NCBI RefSeq assembly: GCF_023195925.1
Contig: NZ_JALPRE010000003.1
Coordinates: forward strand, 124,001 to 188,000
Direction: 5' to 3'
From: Aquimarina acroporae
GTDB lineage: Bacteria > Bacteroidota > Bacteroidia > Flavobacteriales > Flavobacteriaceae
Length of the DNA: 64,000 bases
Shown here: in pieces, positions 41,449-50,474 of the stretch
How positions within the stretch are numbered: position 1 is the first letter of the stretch
Layout of the letters: the number at the start of each line of letters is the position of its first letter
The notes under the pieces: generated by a model
Told to the model about the DNA's origin: nothing
Database searches by the model: none
What the model saw: only the letters and a program-made list of their open reading frames with translations
Made by a program: the position numbers and the translations under genes

Positions 41449-43710
41449 ATGAAAACAGTATACATAAATATCGTCATCATGCTATTTCTTTGGTCTTGTA
41501 AAGAGGAACAAGCCAAGAGGGAGAATAATGCTTTTTCCGAATCATTATTGACCTCATATGTGAATACTTTTATAGGAACCGATGGTCCCGGGAACACATA
41601 TCCCGGGGCTACTCTTCCTTTCGGAATGGTACAACTGAGTCCAGACATAGGAATTCCTGGGTGGGACCGTATTGCAGGATATTATTATAAAGATTCTATC
41701 ATTAGTGGTTTCTCACACACCCATCTTACTGGTACCGGAGCCGGTGATTTATATGATATTTTGGTAATACCCACAAATAGCAGGTTTTCAGAAAGAATAA
41801 AAGAAAACAATTATAAACCATTTTCTAAGTTTAGTCATGAAAAAGAGAAATCTGCACCAGGATATTATACCGTTGATTTATTAGATTATGGTATCAAAGC
41901 AGAGCTTACCACTACCAAAAGAGTAGGAATACATCGTTATACATTTCCTAAAGATTCTGCAACTGCAATACATATAGATTTAGGGTATGCTCTTAATTGG
42001 GATAAACCTACGGATACTTTTATAGAAAAAGTCAACGACTCAACACTTCATGGGTATCGAAAGTCTACCGGTTGGGCAAAGGATCAAAGAGTTTATTTTG
42101 TAATGCAATTTTCTAAGCCATTTCATGGCTATACGGTATTTAAAAATGATAGTATAAATTCTTTACCTGTACAAGGAGAAAATACAAAAATTGTAGTCAA
42201 TTATAACACTTCCGAAAATGAACAGATCGTCATAAAAACAGGTCTTTCTACTGCAGATATTCAAGGAGCATTGGCTTCCTTAGAACAAGAAACAAAGGAT
42301 TTTGACTTTGACCATTACAAGAAAAAAGCAGAGGAAACATGGGAGAAGGAATTACAAAAGATGAAGATAACCACAGCTGATGTAGATAAGAAAACAATTT
42401 TCTACACAATGATGTATCAGTCTATGTTGGCACCAACTTTATTAAGCGATACCAACGGGAACTATAAAGGAGCCAATGACACTATTGCTCGTGCAGTAGG
42501 ATTTGATAGGTATGATACATTTTCGCTATGGGATACCTTTAGAGCTGCACACCCTCTATATACCATTACTCAACCAGAACGTGTACCAGATATGATAAAG
42601 TCTCTTTTGGCACATTATAAAGAAACCAACAAACTACCCGTGTGGTCTATGCAAGGAAATGAAACCAACATGATGATCGGCTATCATGCGGTTCCTGTAA
42701 TTGTGGATGCTTATTTTAAAGGATTTGAATTTGATGTTGAGCTTGCATATAAAGCTTGTAAGGAGAGTGCTATGGTAAACGATCGACAAATTGATGTATA
42801 TAAGAGTTTGGGATATATCCCAATCGATGAGCATCACGAAAATTGGTCGGTTTCAAAAACACTAGAATATGCATATGACGACTGGTGCATAGCCATGTTT
42901 GCAAAAGATTTGGGAAGAGAAGATGATTATGAATACTTTATCAATCGATCAAAAAATTGGGAAAACGTCTATAACAATAAAAGATCTTGGATACAACCTA
43001 AAAGCAATAATGGAGATTTTATTGAACCATTTATCCCCAAAGAATATACACCATATTTCTGTGAAAGTAACGCCTGGCAATACTATTGGTTTGTTCCTCA
43101 GAATATCGATGGTTTAATCGAAAAGACGGGAGGAAACGAACGATTTACGCAAAAACTAGATTCTATGTTTTCTTATGCTCCCGAACCAGGAGATAAATTA
43201 CCCATATTTAGTACAGGTATGATTGGACAATATGCCCATGGAAATGAACCAAGCCATCATGTAGCATTCTTGTATAACTATGTTAAAAGACCTTCTAAAA
43301 CTCAAGAATTAACTCAGGAGATTTTATCAAAACAATATCAAAATCAACCTAATGGGCATTGCGGGAATGAGGACTGCGGGCAAATGTCATCTTGGTATAT
43401 TTTTAGCTCGCTTGGTTTTTACCCTGTAAACCCGGCACAAGGAACTTATCTTTTAACATCACCCATTTTTGAAGAAGTTGTGATACAATTGCCAGAAGGA
43501 AAAGTTTTTACAATCAAGGCCAAAAACCTCTCAAAGGAGAATACATACATTTCAAATGTTACACTTAATGGAACGTCTCTGGAACAATTATTTATTACTC
43601 ATAAGACAATTATAAATGGAGGAGTTTTAGAATTTGAAATGAGCGATAAACCCAATGATGCGAAATTTATAAATATGGGATTACCCGAAATTAATAAGAT
43701 ATATCAATGA
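41449..43710 (+). CDS. GH92 alpha-mannosidase lipoprotein (second of four)
   Basis: This 753-residue lipoprotein (LWSCKEE) is close in layout to the first GH92: VNTFIGTDGPGNTYPGA at the start, catalytic-acid candidate E539 in ESNAWQYYW, HGNEPSHH near residue 600 and NEDCGQMSSWY near 642. Its overall similarity to the 31637 product is high and points to local duplication. The stop overlaps the start of the glycosylasparaginase gene by 4 bases, so they are coupled. It probably removes alpha-linked mannose from high-mannose chains. Confidence 0.95.
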   Translation: MKTVYINIVIMLFLWSCKEEQAKRENNAFSESLLTSYVNTFIGTDGPGNTYPGATLPFGMVQLSPDIGIPGWDRIAGYYYKDSIISGFSHTHLTGTGAGDLYDILVIPTNSRFSERIKENNYKPFSKFSHEKEKSAPGYYTVDLLDYGIKAELTTTKRVGIHRYTFPKDSATAIHIDLGYALNWDKPTDTFIEKVNDSTLHGYRKSTGWAKDQRVYFVMQFSKPFHGYTVFKNDSINSLPVQGENTKIVVNYNTSENEQIVIKTGLSTADIQGALASLEQETKDFDFDHYKKKAEETWEKELQKMKITTADVDKKTIFYTMMYQSMLAPTLLSDTNGNYKGANDTIARAVGFDRYDTFSLWDTFRAAHPLYTITQPERVPDMIKSLLAHYKETNKLPVWSMQGNETNMMIGYHAVPVIVDAYFKGFEFDVELAYKACKESAMVNDRQIDVYKSLGYIPIDEHHENWSVSKTLEYAYDDWCIAMFAKDLGREDDYEYFINRSKNWENVYNNKRSWIQPKSNNGDFIEPFIPKEYTPYFCESNAWQYYWFVPQNIDGLIEKTGGNERFTQKLDSMFSYAPEPGDKLPIFSTGMIGQYAHGNEPSHHVAFLYNYVKRPSKTQELTQEILSKQYQNQPNGHCGNEDCGQMSSWYIFSSLGFYPVNPAQGTYLLTSPIFEEVVIQLPEGKVFTIKAKNLSKENTYISNVTLNGTSLEQLFITHKTIINGGVLEFEMSDKPNDAKFINMGLPEINKIYQ

Positions 43711-44711
43711 TAATAAGAAAATATACATATCGCTATTCCATACTGATGTTAATCGCTGTTTTTTTGAGTTGTACCAACGAAAAAAAGAGCGAGAGTCTTA
43801 ATATAGAAAAGAAAGAAGAGGTTAATTCGGTAAAACCAGTGGTAATTTCTACCTGGAATCATGGTGTGCCGGCAAATGAAGAAGCCTGGAAAGTATTGGA
43901 AACCGGAGGAAATGCATTAGATGCTGTGGAATTAGGAGTGCGAACAGCTGAAGCAAATCCCGATATTCAAACTGTTGGATTGGGAGGTTTTCCAGATCGA
44001 GAAGGTAATGTAACTCTTGATGCATGTATTATGGATCATAACAGTAACTGTGGAGCTGTATCATTTTTACAACATATAAAACATCCAATTTCTGTGGCTC
44101 GTAAGGTTATGGAAAATACACCGCATATTATGCTTACAGGCGAAGGCGCCTTACAGTTTGCATTGGAACAGGGTTTTGAGAAAGAAAACTTACTTACTCC
44201 TGCTTCTAAAAAAGCATATGAAGAATGGTTGCAAACATCAAATTACAAACCAACTATTAATATAGAGAATCATGATACCATTAGCATGCTTGCCCTAGAT
44301 GAAGATGGTAATTTATCTGGTGCGTGTACTACCAGTGGAGCTGCCTGGAAAATGCATGGGAGAGTAGGAGACTCTCCTATAATTGGAGCAGGGTTGTTTT
44401 TAGATAACGAAGTAGGAGCTGCAGCAGCAACGGGACTTGGTGAGGCCATAATTAGAACTGCAGGAAGCGCTATGGTGGTAGAGCTAATGCGACAAGGAAA
44501 ATCACCGTATGAAGCTTGTAAAGAAGTTGTAGAACGTATTTATAAAGTACATAAAAATCACAGCGATTTAGAATATTTACAAGTTGGCTTTATAGCATTA
44601 AATAAAAACGGAGAATATGGATCATATTGCTTAAGACCCGGATTTAATTATGCTGTTAAAAACTCTCTTGTTAACAATGAATTGAAAAATGCAGATTATA
44701 AGATAAACTAA
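43707..44711 (+). CDS. N4-(beta-N-acetylglucosaminyl)-L-asparaginase lipoprotein
   Basis: The 334-residue protein is an Ntn-hydrolase with a lipoprotein signal (FLSCTNEKK) instead of the usual signal or none. The family features are STWNHGVPANEEAWK at the front and the self-cleavage site in NHDTISML, with T191 as the new N-terminal nucleophile, then RVGDSPIIGAGL and the GLGEAI block. Glycosylasparaginase cuts the GlcNAc-asparagine bond once the protein part has been digested, which directly supports N-glycoprotein as the substrate of this locus. It overlaps the upstream GH92 gene by 4 bases. Confidence 0.93.
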   Translation: MIIRKYTYRYSILMLIAVFLSCTNEKKSESLNIEKKEEVNSVKPVVISTWNHGVPANEEAWKVLETGGNALDAVELGVRTAEANPDIQTVGLGGFPDREGNVTLDACIMDHNSNCGAVSFLQHIKHPISVARKVMENTPHIMLTGEGALQFALEQGFEKENLLTPASKKAYEEWLQTSNYKPTINIENHDTISMLALDEDGNLSGACTTSGAAWKMHGRVGDSPIIGAGLFLDNEVGAAAATGLGEAIIRTAGSAMVVELMRQGKSPYEACKEVVERIYKVHKNHSDLEYLQVGFIALNKNGEYGSYCLRPGFNYAVKNSLVNNELKNADYKIN

Positions 44712-44744
44712 GAATTTGATTGTATAACCAAAAGAAATCAACAG

Positions 44745-47111
44745 ATGAAAAAGAGACAAGCTTTGATGTACTTTTTGATTTTTTTTATTGCTGCAATTTT
44801 TATAAAGTGGATGTTTTCCTCTCCAAATGAGGAATATGTAGCACTCAAAAAAAACGCAGAGACAAGTACAGAACAGACCGGAGCCGAAGGTGAGTTAGAA
44901 CAAGCGATACCTAATAACATAAGTTATAGTTTTCATGTAAAACCAATTCTATCTGACAAGTGTTTTGCGTGTCATGGGCCGGACGAAGCAACAATGGAGA
45001 GCGGACTTCGATTTGACACCAAAGACGGCGCCTATATAGCTTTGGGAGAAAATAAAGATCGTTATGCGGTAATACCAGGAGATATTGCAAATAGTGAAAT
45101 GATAAAGAGAATTTACACTGAGGAGTCTCTTAAAGTTATGCCTCCTAAAGATTCTAATTTAACCTTGAGTAATTATGAGAAGGAAGTACTAAAAAAATGG
45201 ATCGAACAGGGAGCAAAATGGGATTCACACTGGTCATTTAAAGTTCCAGAAAAACCTTCGATTCCTAGAGTAGTAAATCAGGATTGGGTAAAGAATGAAA
45301 TCGATTTTTTTATTCTTAAGCGAATAGAAAATGAAAAACTTAAGCCTGCCGATAGAGCTAAAAAAGAAAGATTAATAAGAAGAGTATCTTTTGATCTTAC
45401 GGGTTTGCCACCAACTATTAAAGATATAGAAGACTTTGTTAAAGATAAATCGTCAAATGCTTTCGAAAAAGTAGTAGATCGATTACTAGCATCTAAAGCA
45501 TATGGAGAACGCATGGCGTTAGACTGGATGGAGGTATCACGATATGCCGATACCCATGGGTATCAAGATGATTTGGAGCGCACGATGTGGCCTTGGAGAG
45601 ATTGGGTAATACATGCCTTTAACGAAAATCTACCATATAATGAATTTGTAAAATGGCAGTTGGCAGGAGATCAAATTGATAATGCAAATTTAGAACAGAT
45701 AGTAGCCTCTGGGTTTAATAGAAATCATAAAATCACTCAAGAAGGAGGGGTTATAGATGAAGAGTATCGTGTAGAGTATGTGATGGATCGAACCAATACT
45801 ACTGCAAAAGCATTTATGGGGCTTACTATGGAATGTGCGCGTTGTCATGATCATAAATATGACCCAATTTCTCAAGAAGAATTTTACGGGATGTATAGTT
45901 TTTTCAATCAATTGAATGAAAAGGGACAAATGGATTATGGAGAAATACCTGAACCGTATATCACTCTCGATAAAAAAACAATCGATGCCAAGTTATCATT
46001 TATGAATATACCTGATTCTATTGCCGAAGTCAAATTGATGGTAATGAAAGATGAAAAGGGAATCCGAAAAAATAAATTATTGAATCGAGGTCTTTATGAC
46101 GCCCCAGGAGAGGAAGTGCCTTATGCATTACCAGAAAATGTACTTCCGTTTTCTGAAGAGTATAGCAAAGATAGATTAGGGCTAGCAACCTGGTTTTTTG
46201 ATGATAACAATCCCTTAACAGCAAGAGTAATGGTTAACCGCCTATGGCAACAAATGTTTGGGACAGGTATTGTTGCCACTGCAGATGATTTTGGTAACCA
46301 GGGAGCTTTACCCACTCACCCAGAATTATTAGATTGGTTAGCCGTTACTTTTAAAGAAGAAGGTTGGGATATTAAACGTATGCTAAAAAGAATGGCTTTA
46401 TCTGCAACCTATCAGCAAAATTCTAAAATTACTCCAGAATTATTAGAAAAAGACCCGGAGAATCAATTATTGGCACGGGGAGTTCGGTATAAATTACCGG
46501 CCGAAGCTATTCGAGATAATGCACTAGCTGCTAGTGGATTGTTGGTTGAGAAAGTTGGAGGGCCAAGTGTAAAACCTTACCAGCCCAGTGGCCTTTGGGC
46601 TGAAACTACCTCTGGAGTTGGTCTTACCGAATATATTCAGGATAAAGGAGAAGGGTTGTATAGGAGAAGTTTGTATACTTTTTGGAAACGTACCGTACCT
46701 CCTCCTTCGATGCTCACTTTTGATGCTGCTTCCAGAGATTTTTGTACAGTACAACGACAAAAAACCAGTACACCTTTGCAAGCTTTAGTGCTAATGAACG
46801 ATCCACAGTTTATAGAAGCTTCAGAAGTGATGGCTATTCAAGTATTAAAAAACAATTCTTCTTCAGAACCAAAAAAGATTGAAACTTTATTTCAAAAAAT
46901 AACTTCAAGAAAACCAGATGAGTCAGAAGTAAATAAGTTATCGGCATACTTGAATGAACAACGAATTGAGAATGCCGAAAGTGAGATTACAAAGGAGTTT
47001 TCAGAAAGTACTAGAGAATTGCCAAAAGGTATTGATGAAAAAGAGTATAAAGCGTATACGGCTTTAGTTAGTTTGTTATTCAACTTAGACGAAACAATTA
47101 CCAAAAGTTAA
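44745..47111 (+). CDS. PSD1-type c-type cytochrome protein (DUF1549/DUF1553)
   Basis: This 788-residue protein has an N-terminal membrane anchor (about 7-22) and a planctomycete-type cytochrome domain with a heme motif CFACH (C73-C76-H77) and a conserved MPPKDSNLT segment that could hold the methionine ligand. DUF1549 (about 180-385, with the invariant CARCHDH at C364) and DUF1553 (about 440-740) follow. Planctomycete relatives usually exceed 1000 residues, so this copy is short. PSD1 and DUF1501 proteins always occur side by side and are of unknown function. Its presence in an N-glycan locus is notable. Confidence 0.88.
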   Translation: MKKRQALMYFLIFFIAAIFIKWMFSSPNEEYVALKKNAETSTEQTGAEGELEQAIPNNISYSFHVKPILSDKCFACHGPDEATMESGLRFDTKDGAYIALGENKDRYAVIPGDIANSEMIKRIYTEESLKVMPPKDSNLTLSNYEKEVLKKWIEQGAKWDSHWSFKVPEKPSIPRVVNQDWVKNEIDFFILKRIENEKLKPADRAKKERLIRRVSFDLTGLPPTIKDIEDFVKDKSSNAFEKVVDRLLASKAYGERMALDWMEVSRYADTHGYQDDLERTMWPWRDWVIHAFNENLPYNEFVKWQLAGDQIDNANLEQIVASGFNRNHKITQEGGVIDEEYRVEYVMDRTNTTAKAFMGLTMECARCHDHKYDPISQEEFYGMYSFFNQLNEKGQMDYGEIPEPYITLDKKTIDAKLSFMNIPDSIAEVKLMVMKDEKGIRKNKLLNRGLYDAPGEEVPYALPENVLPFSEEYSKDRLGLATWFFDDNNPLTARVMVNRLWQQMFGTGIVATADDFGNQGALPTHPELLDWLAVTFKEEGWDIKRMLKRMALSATYQQNSKITPELLEKDPENQLLARGVRYKLPAEAIRDNALAASGLLVEKVGGPSVKPYQPSGLWAETTSGVGLTEYIQDKGEGLYRRSLYTFWKRTVPPPSMLTFDAASRDFCTVQRQKTSTPLQALVLMNDPQFIEASEVMAIQVLKNNSSSEPKKIETLFQKITSRKPDESEVNKLSAYLNEQRIENAESEITKEFSESTRELPKGIDEKEYKAYTALVSLLFNLDETITKS

Positions 47112-47116
47112 TAGTC

Positions 47117-48589
47117 ATGAACGAGTTATTCAAGCATTTTAATAATAATAACAGGAGACATTTCTTAAAGAAAGTAGGATTAGGGATTGGGGGATTAGCT
47201 TTAGGTTCTTTAATTGACCCTGTACAAATGTTTCGAGCGTCAGATACTGCTCAGAATTTGGATTTAAGTCCGGGATCTTTAAAATTACCCCATTTCGCAC
47301 CTAAAGCGAAAAAAGTAATTTACCTATTCCAGAGTGGAGGGCCTTCACAGTTAGATTTATTCGATTATAAACCAAAACTAACAGACATGAGAGGGCAGGA
47401 TTTACCAGAATCTGTTAGAAAAGGTCAACGACTTACAGGTATGACTTCTGGTCAAGCAAGTTTCCCATTGGTAGATAGTAACTTCACATTTAAACAATAC
47501 GGAGAATCCAGAGCATGGGTTAGTAGTTTGATGCCTTATGTTTCTAAAGTAGTAGATGAACTATGTTTTATAAAATCAATGCAGACTGATGCTATAAATC
47601 ATGATCCGGCGATTACTTTTTTTCAGACAGGATCGCAACAATCGGGTAGACCTAGTATTGGATCTTGGATGAGCTATGGTTTAGGAAGTCTCAATAATAA
47701 TCTCCCTGCCTTTTCTGTGTTATTAAGCAGAGGAACCGGGCGGCCCAATGCACAACCTTTGTATTCGAAGCTATGGGGAAATGGGTTTTTGAGTTCGCTT
47801 CATCAAGGAGTTCAATTCCGATCAGGAAAAGATCCAGTACTGTACTTAAAAGACCCAGATGGAATGTCCAGATTAGATCGCAGAAAAATGTTGGATTATT
47901 TAAGTGAGTTAAATCATAAACAAGAATCAGAATTTGGAGATCCCGAAATCAATAGCCGTATCGCTCAATATGAAATGGCTTATCGAATGCAAACCTCTGT
48001 TCCTGAAACTATGAATATAGATGATGAACCGGATCATATCTTTAGAATGTACGGTCCTGATTCTCAGATTCCGGGAACTTTTGCAGCAAACTGCATACTA
48101 GCCAGACGGCTAATAGAAAAAGATGTACGCTTTGTACAGTTGTATCATATGGGTTGGGATCAGCATGATAATCTTCCCACTCAAATTGAGAAACAGGCCA
48201 AAGATGTAGATCAGGCATCTGCCGCGCTTATTTTAGATTTGAAACAAAGAGGATTACTTGAAGAAACCCTGGTAATATGGGGAGGCGAGTTTGGAAGAAC
48301 CAATTATAGCCAGGGAACACTTACAGATACCAATTATGGTCGTGACCATCACCCGAGATCTTTCACCATTTTTATGGCGGGAGGAGGTGTGAAACCGGGA
48401 TTCACCTATGGAGAAACCGATGAGTTGGGGTATAACGTAGTAAAAGATCCTGTGCATATTCATGACTTTCAGGCAACATTAATGCACCTTATGGGAATTG
48501 ATCATACCAAGTTTACGTTCAAACACCAGGGAAGAAGGTTTAGATTAACAGATGTGCATGGTCATGTTATCAATGATATTATCGCTTAA
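47117..48589 (+). CDS. DUF1501 (sulfatase-fold-like) Tat-exported protein
   Basis: The 490-residue product begins with a twin-arginine signal (RRHFLKKVGLGIGGLALGSL, R13-R14), so it is exported folded, which often means a bound metal or cofactor. The body is a DUF1501 domain of alkaline-phosphatase/sulfatase-like fold: YLFQSGGPSQLDLFDYKP near residue 70, VQLYHMGWDQHDN near 339, WGGEFGRT near 392 and YGRDHHPRSFT near 410 supply possible metal ligands. It starts 5 bases after the PSD1 gene. The family is known as the constant partner of PSD1; its reaction is unknown. Confidence 0.9.
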   Translation: MNELFKHFNNNNRRHFLKKVGLGIGGLALGSLIDPVQMFRASDTAQNLDLSPGSLKLPHFAPKAKKVIYLFQSGGPSQLDLFDYKPKLTDMRGQDLPESVRKGQRLTGMTSGQASFPLVDSNFTFKQYGESRAWVSSLMPYVSKVVDELCFIKSMQTDAINHDPAITFFQTGSQQSGRPSIGSWMSYGLGSLNNNLPAFSVLLSRGTGRPNAQPLYSKLWGNGFLSSLHQGVQFRSGKDPVLYLKDPDGMSRLDRRKMLDYLSELNHKQESEFGDPEINSRIAQYEMAYRMQTSVPETMNIDDEPDHIFRMYGPDSQIPGTFAANCILARRLIEKDVRFVQLYHMGWDQHDNLPTQIEKQAKDVDQASAALILDLKQRGLLEETLVIWGGEFGRTNYSQGTLTDTNYGRDHHPRSFTIFMAGGGVKPGFTYGETDELGYNVVKDPVHIHDFQATLMHLMGIDHTKFTFKHQGRRFRLTDVHGHVINDIIA

Positions 48590-48603
48590 TACCTGGGATA
48601 AGT

Positions 48604-49647
48604 ATGAATAGAAGAAATTTTCTCCATAAATCGGTTTGTGTTTCGGCAGGAATGCTCACTTTACCTATGTACTCTGGAGCATACAGGTTTGATACTTCCA
48701 AAGATTTGATCATTGGTCATAATACTCACCAGTATAAGGTAGATATGAGCTGGGGGAATTTGAATGCTTCTGAAGTTCCTGTTAACGATTGCCATGAAAT
48801 TATTCAGGATTCTAAAGGGCGAATTGTACTGCTCACAAATCATATAAAAAACAACATCATTATTTATGACAAATCAGGGAAGTTAATAGAGACTTGGGGG
48901 ACGGACTATCCCGGAGCACATGGTCTAACACTTTCTGTCGAAAATGGAGAAGATTTTCTTTTTATTACCGATTATGAGCGTCATCAGGTGATTAAAACCA
49001 CTATAGATGGTAAGGTGGTAATGACGTTAGATTATCCGGCAGATTCAGGTAAATACAAAAACAAAGGAGAGTTTAAACCTACCGAGACTACAGTGCTTGA
49101 AAACGGAGATTTCTATGTAGCAGATGGCTATGGAAATCAATTTATTTCCCATTACAATCATAAAGGAGAATTATTAAACGTTTTTGGAGGCAAAGGAACC
49201 GAGAATGATCAGTTTTTGAATGCTCATGGCATCTGCCTAGATCAAAGAGATAAAGATAACCCTGTATTACTGATCACTGCTAGAGAGCAAAATGTTTTAA
49301 AAAGATTTTCTCTCCAAGGTGAATTTCTATCTTCTATAGCGGTTCCAGGAGCTTTAATATGCAGGCCAGTCATTCATAAAGATGAAATTTATTTTGCGGT
49401 GCTTAAATCTAAAGGATCGACCCATGATGCTTCTGGTTTTCTATTAATTATGAATAATAAAAACGAAGTTGTTTCCTGTCCTGGTGCTACAAAACCGATA
49501 TACAAAAATGATAAACTATCAGAATTGTATCAAACTATAAAATTATTTCAACATCCTCATGATGTATGTATCGATGAAGATGATAATGTATATGTTGCTC
49601 AATGGAACTCTGGTCAAACATATCCTATAAAACTAACCAGAATATGA
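48604..49647 (+). CDS. Tat-exported beta-propeller (NHL-like) protein
   Basis: This 347-residue protein starts with RRNFLHK, a twin-arginine signal, and folds as a six-bladed propeller of NHL-like repeats (for example GRIVLLTNHIKNNIIIYDKSGKLIETWG, then KGELLNVFGGKGTENDQFLNAHGICLD). Conserved H residues in AHGL, AHGI and HPHDV lie at blade starts. Propellers of this type bind sugars, peptides or metals, or act as lyases or oxidoreductases. It is 14 bases after the DUF1501 gene and overlaps the next lipoprotein gene by 4 bases. Confidence 0.82.
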   Translation: MNRRNFLHKSVCVSAGMLTLPMYSGAYRFDTSKDLIIGHNTHQYKVDMSWGNLNASEVPVNDCHEIIQDSKGRIVLLTNHIKNNIIIYDKSGKLIETWGTDYPGAHGLTLSVENGEDFLFITDYERHQVIKTTIDGKVVMTLDYPADSGKYKNKGEFKPTETTVLENGDFYVADGYGNQFISHYNHKGELLNVFGGKGTENDQFLNAHGICLDQRDKDNPVLLITAREQNVLKRFSLQGEFLSSIAVPGALICRPVIHKDEIYFAVLKSKGSTHDASGFLLIMNNKNEVVSCPGATKPIYKNDKLSELYQTIKLFQHPHDVCIDEDDNVYVAQWNSGQTYPIKLTRI

Positions 49648-50471
49648 GAGTTTTAATAGTTATAATAGGAGTGGTGTTTTTTTATTCGTGTAACACCGAT
49701 AAAAAGGATAGTTTGGCATCGAAATCTTTTGTACAAGCAAAAGAAATACAGCTAGCGAATCCGAAAATTGAAGTAGATCATGTAATTATAGATGGTTCTT
49801 CTTTGATGACCGCTTCTTTAAGGCTAGATAATGCAGATATATTTTACACTGTTGATGGAAGTGAGCCTACTCAAGAATCGAAACAATATAAAGAAACTAT
49901 TGTAGTCTCAACACCCGAGAAATATACATTTAGGGCTTTTCACGAAGATTTTAAACCAAGTGAAACTGAAACAGTGATTTTTTATAAAAAAGGGATTGAT
50001 GTAGATCGTCTTTCGATCATCTCTACGTTGAATGAGCAATACCCTGGGCAAGGAACCCGTACATTGGTAAATCATAAAAAAGGAAGTTTGAATTTTAGAG
50101 ATGGTCAATGGATTGGAGTGACAGAACCTTTTATAGCCGAAATTGATTTTAAGAAGAACATAGTTTTAGAATCGTTGGATATAGGGTATTTGGTAAATAC
50201 CGATGCATGGATCTTTCCTATAGAAGATATTACTATCAAAATTTCTACTGATGGAGGTGGTTTTGAATCTTTATCGGTTGATATTTCTGATAACAAAATA
50301 ACTCAAGGTAGCATAAGCCTTGAGAATATTCACATTCCAGTGTTAAAAGAATTGAATAAAATACGAATCGAGATATCGAATACTTCATCAATTCCTGAGT
50401 GGCATCAAGGTAGAGATAACCCTGCATGGCTTTTTATGGATGAATGGATTTTTAACACCAAAAATAATTGA
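49644..50471 (+). CDS. Lipoprotein with chitobiase C-terminal-like and discoidin-like domains
   Basis: I use the ATG at 49644, which overlaps the previous stop (ATGA); the in-frame ATG at 49602 lies inside the neighbour. The 275-residue lipoprotein (FFYSCNTDKK) has a CHB_HEX_C_1-like domain (about 55-110, FYTVDGSEPTQESKQY) and a discoidin-like beta-sandwich (about 120-275, ending WHQGRDNPAWLFMDEW). The C-terminal half of the protein encoded at 50475 has the same two domains in the same order. It probably recognises sugar ends for the cytochrome module. No catalytic motif is seen. Confidence 0.78.
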   Translation: MRVLIVIIGVVFFYSCNTDKKDSLASKSFVQAKEIQLANPKIEVDHVIIDGSSLMTASLRLDNADIFYTVDGSEPTQESKQYKETIVVSTPEKYTFRAFHEDFKPSETETVIFYKKGIDVDRLSIISTLNEQYPGQGTRTLVNHKKGSLNFRDGQWIGVTEPFIAEIDFKKNIVLESLDIGYLVNTDAWIFPIEDITIKISTDGGGFESLSVDISDNKITQGSISLENIHIPVLKELNKIRIEISNTSSIPEWHQGRDNPAWLFMDEWIFNTKNN

Positions 50472-50474
50472 TGT

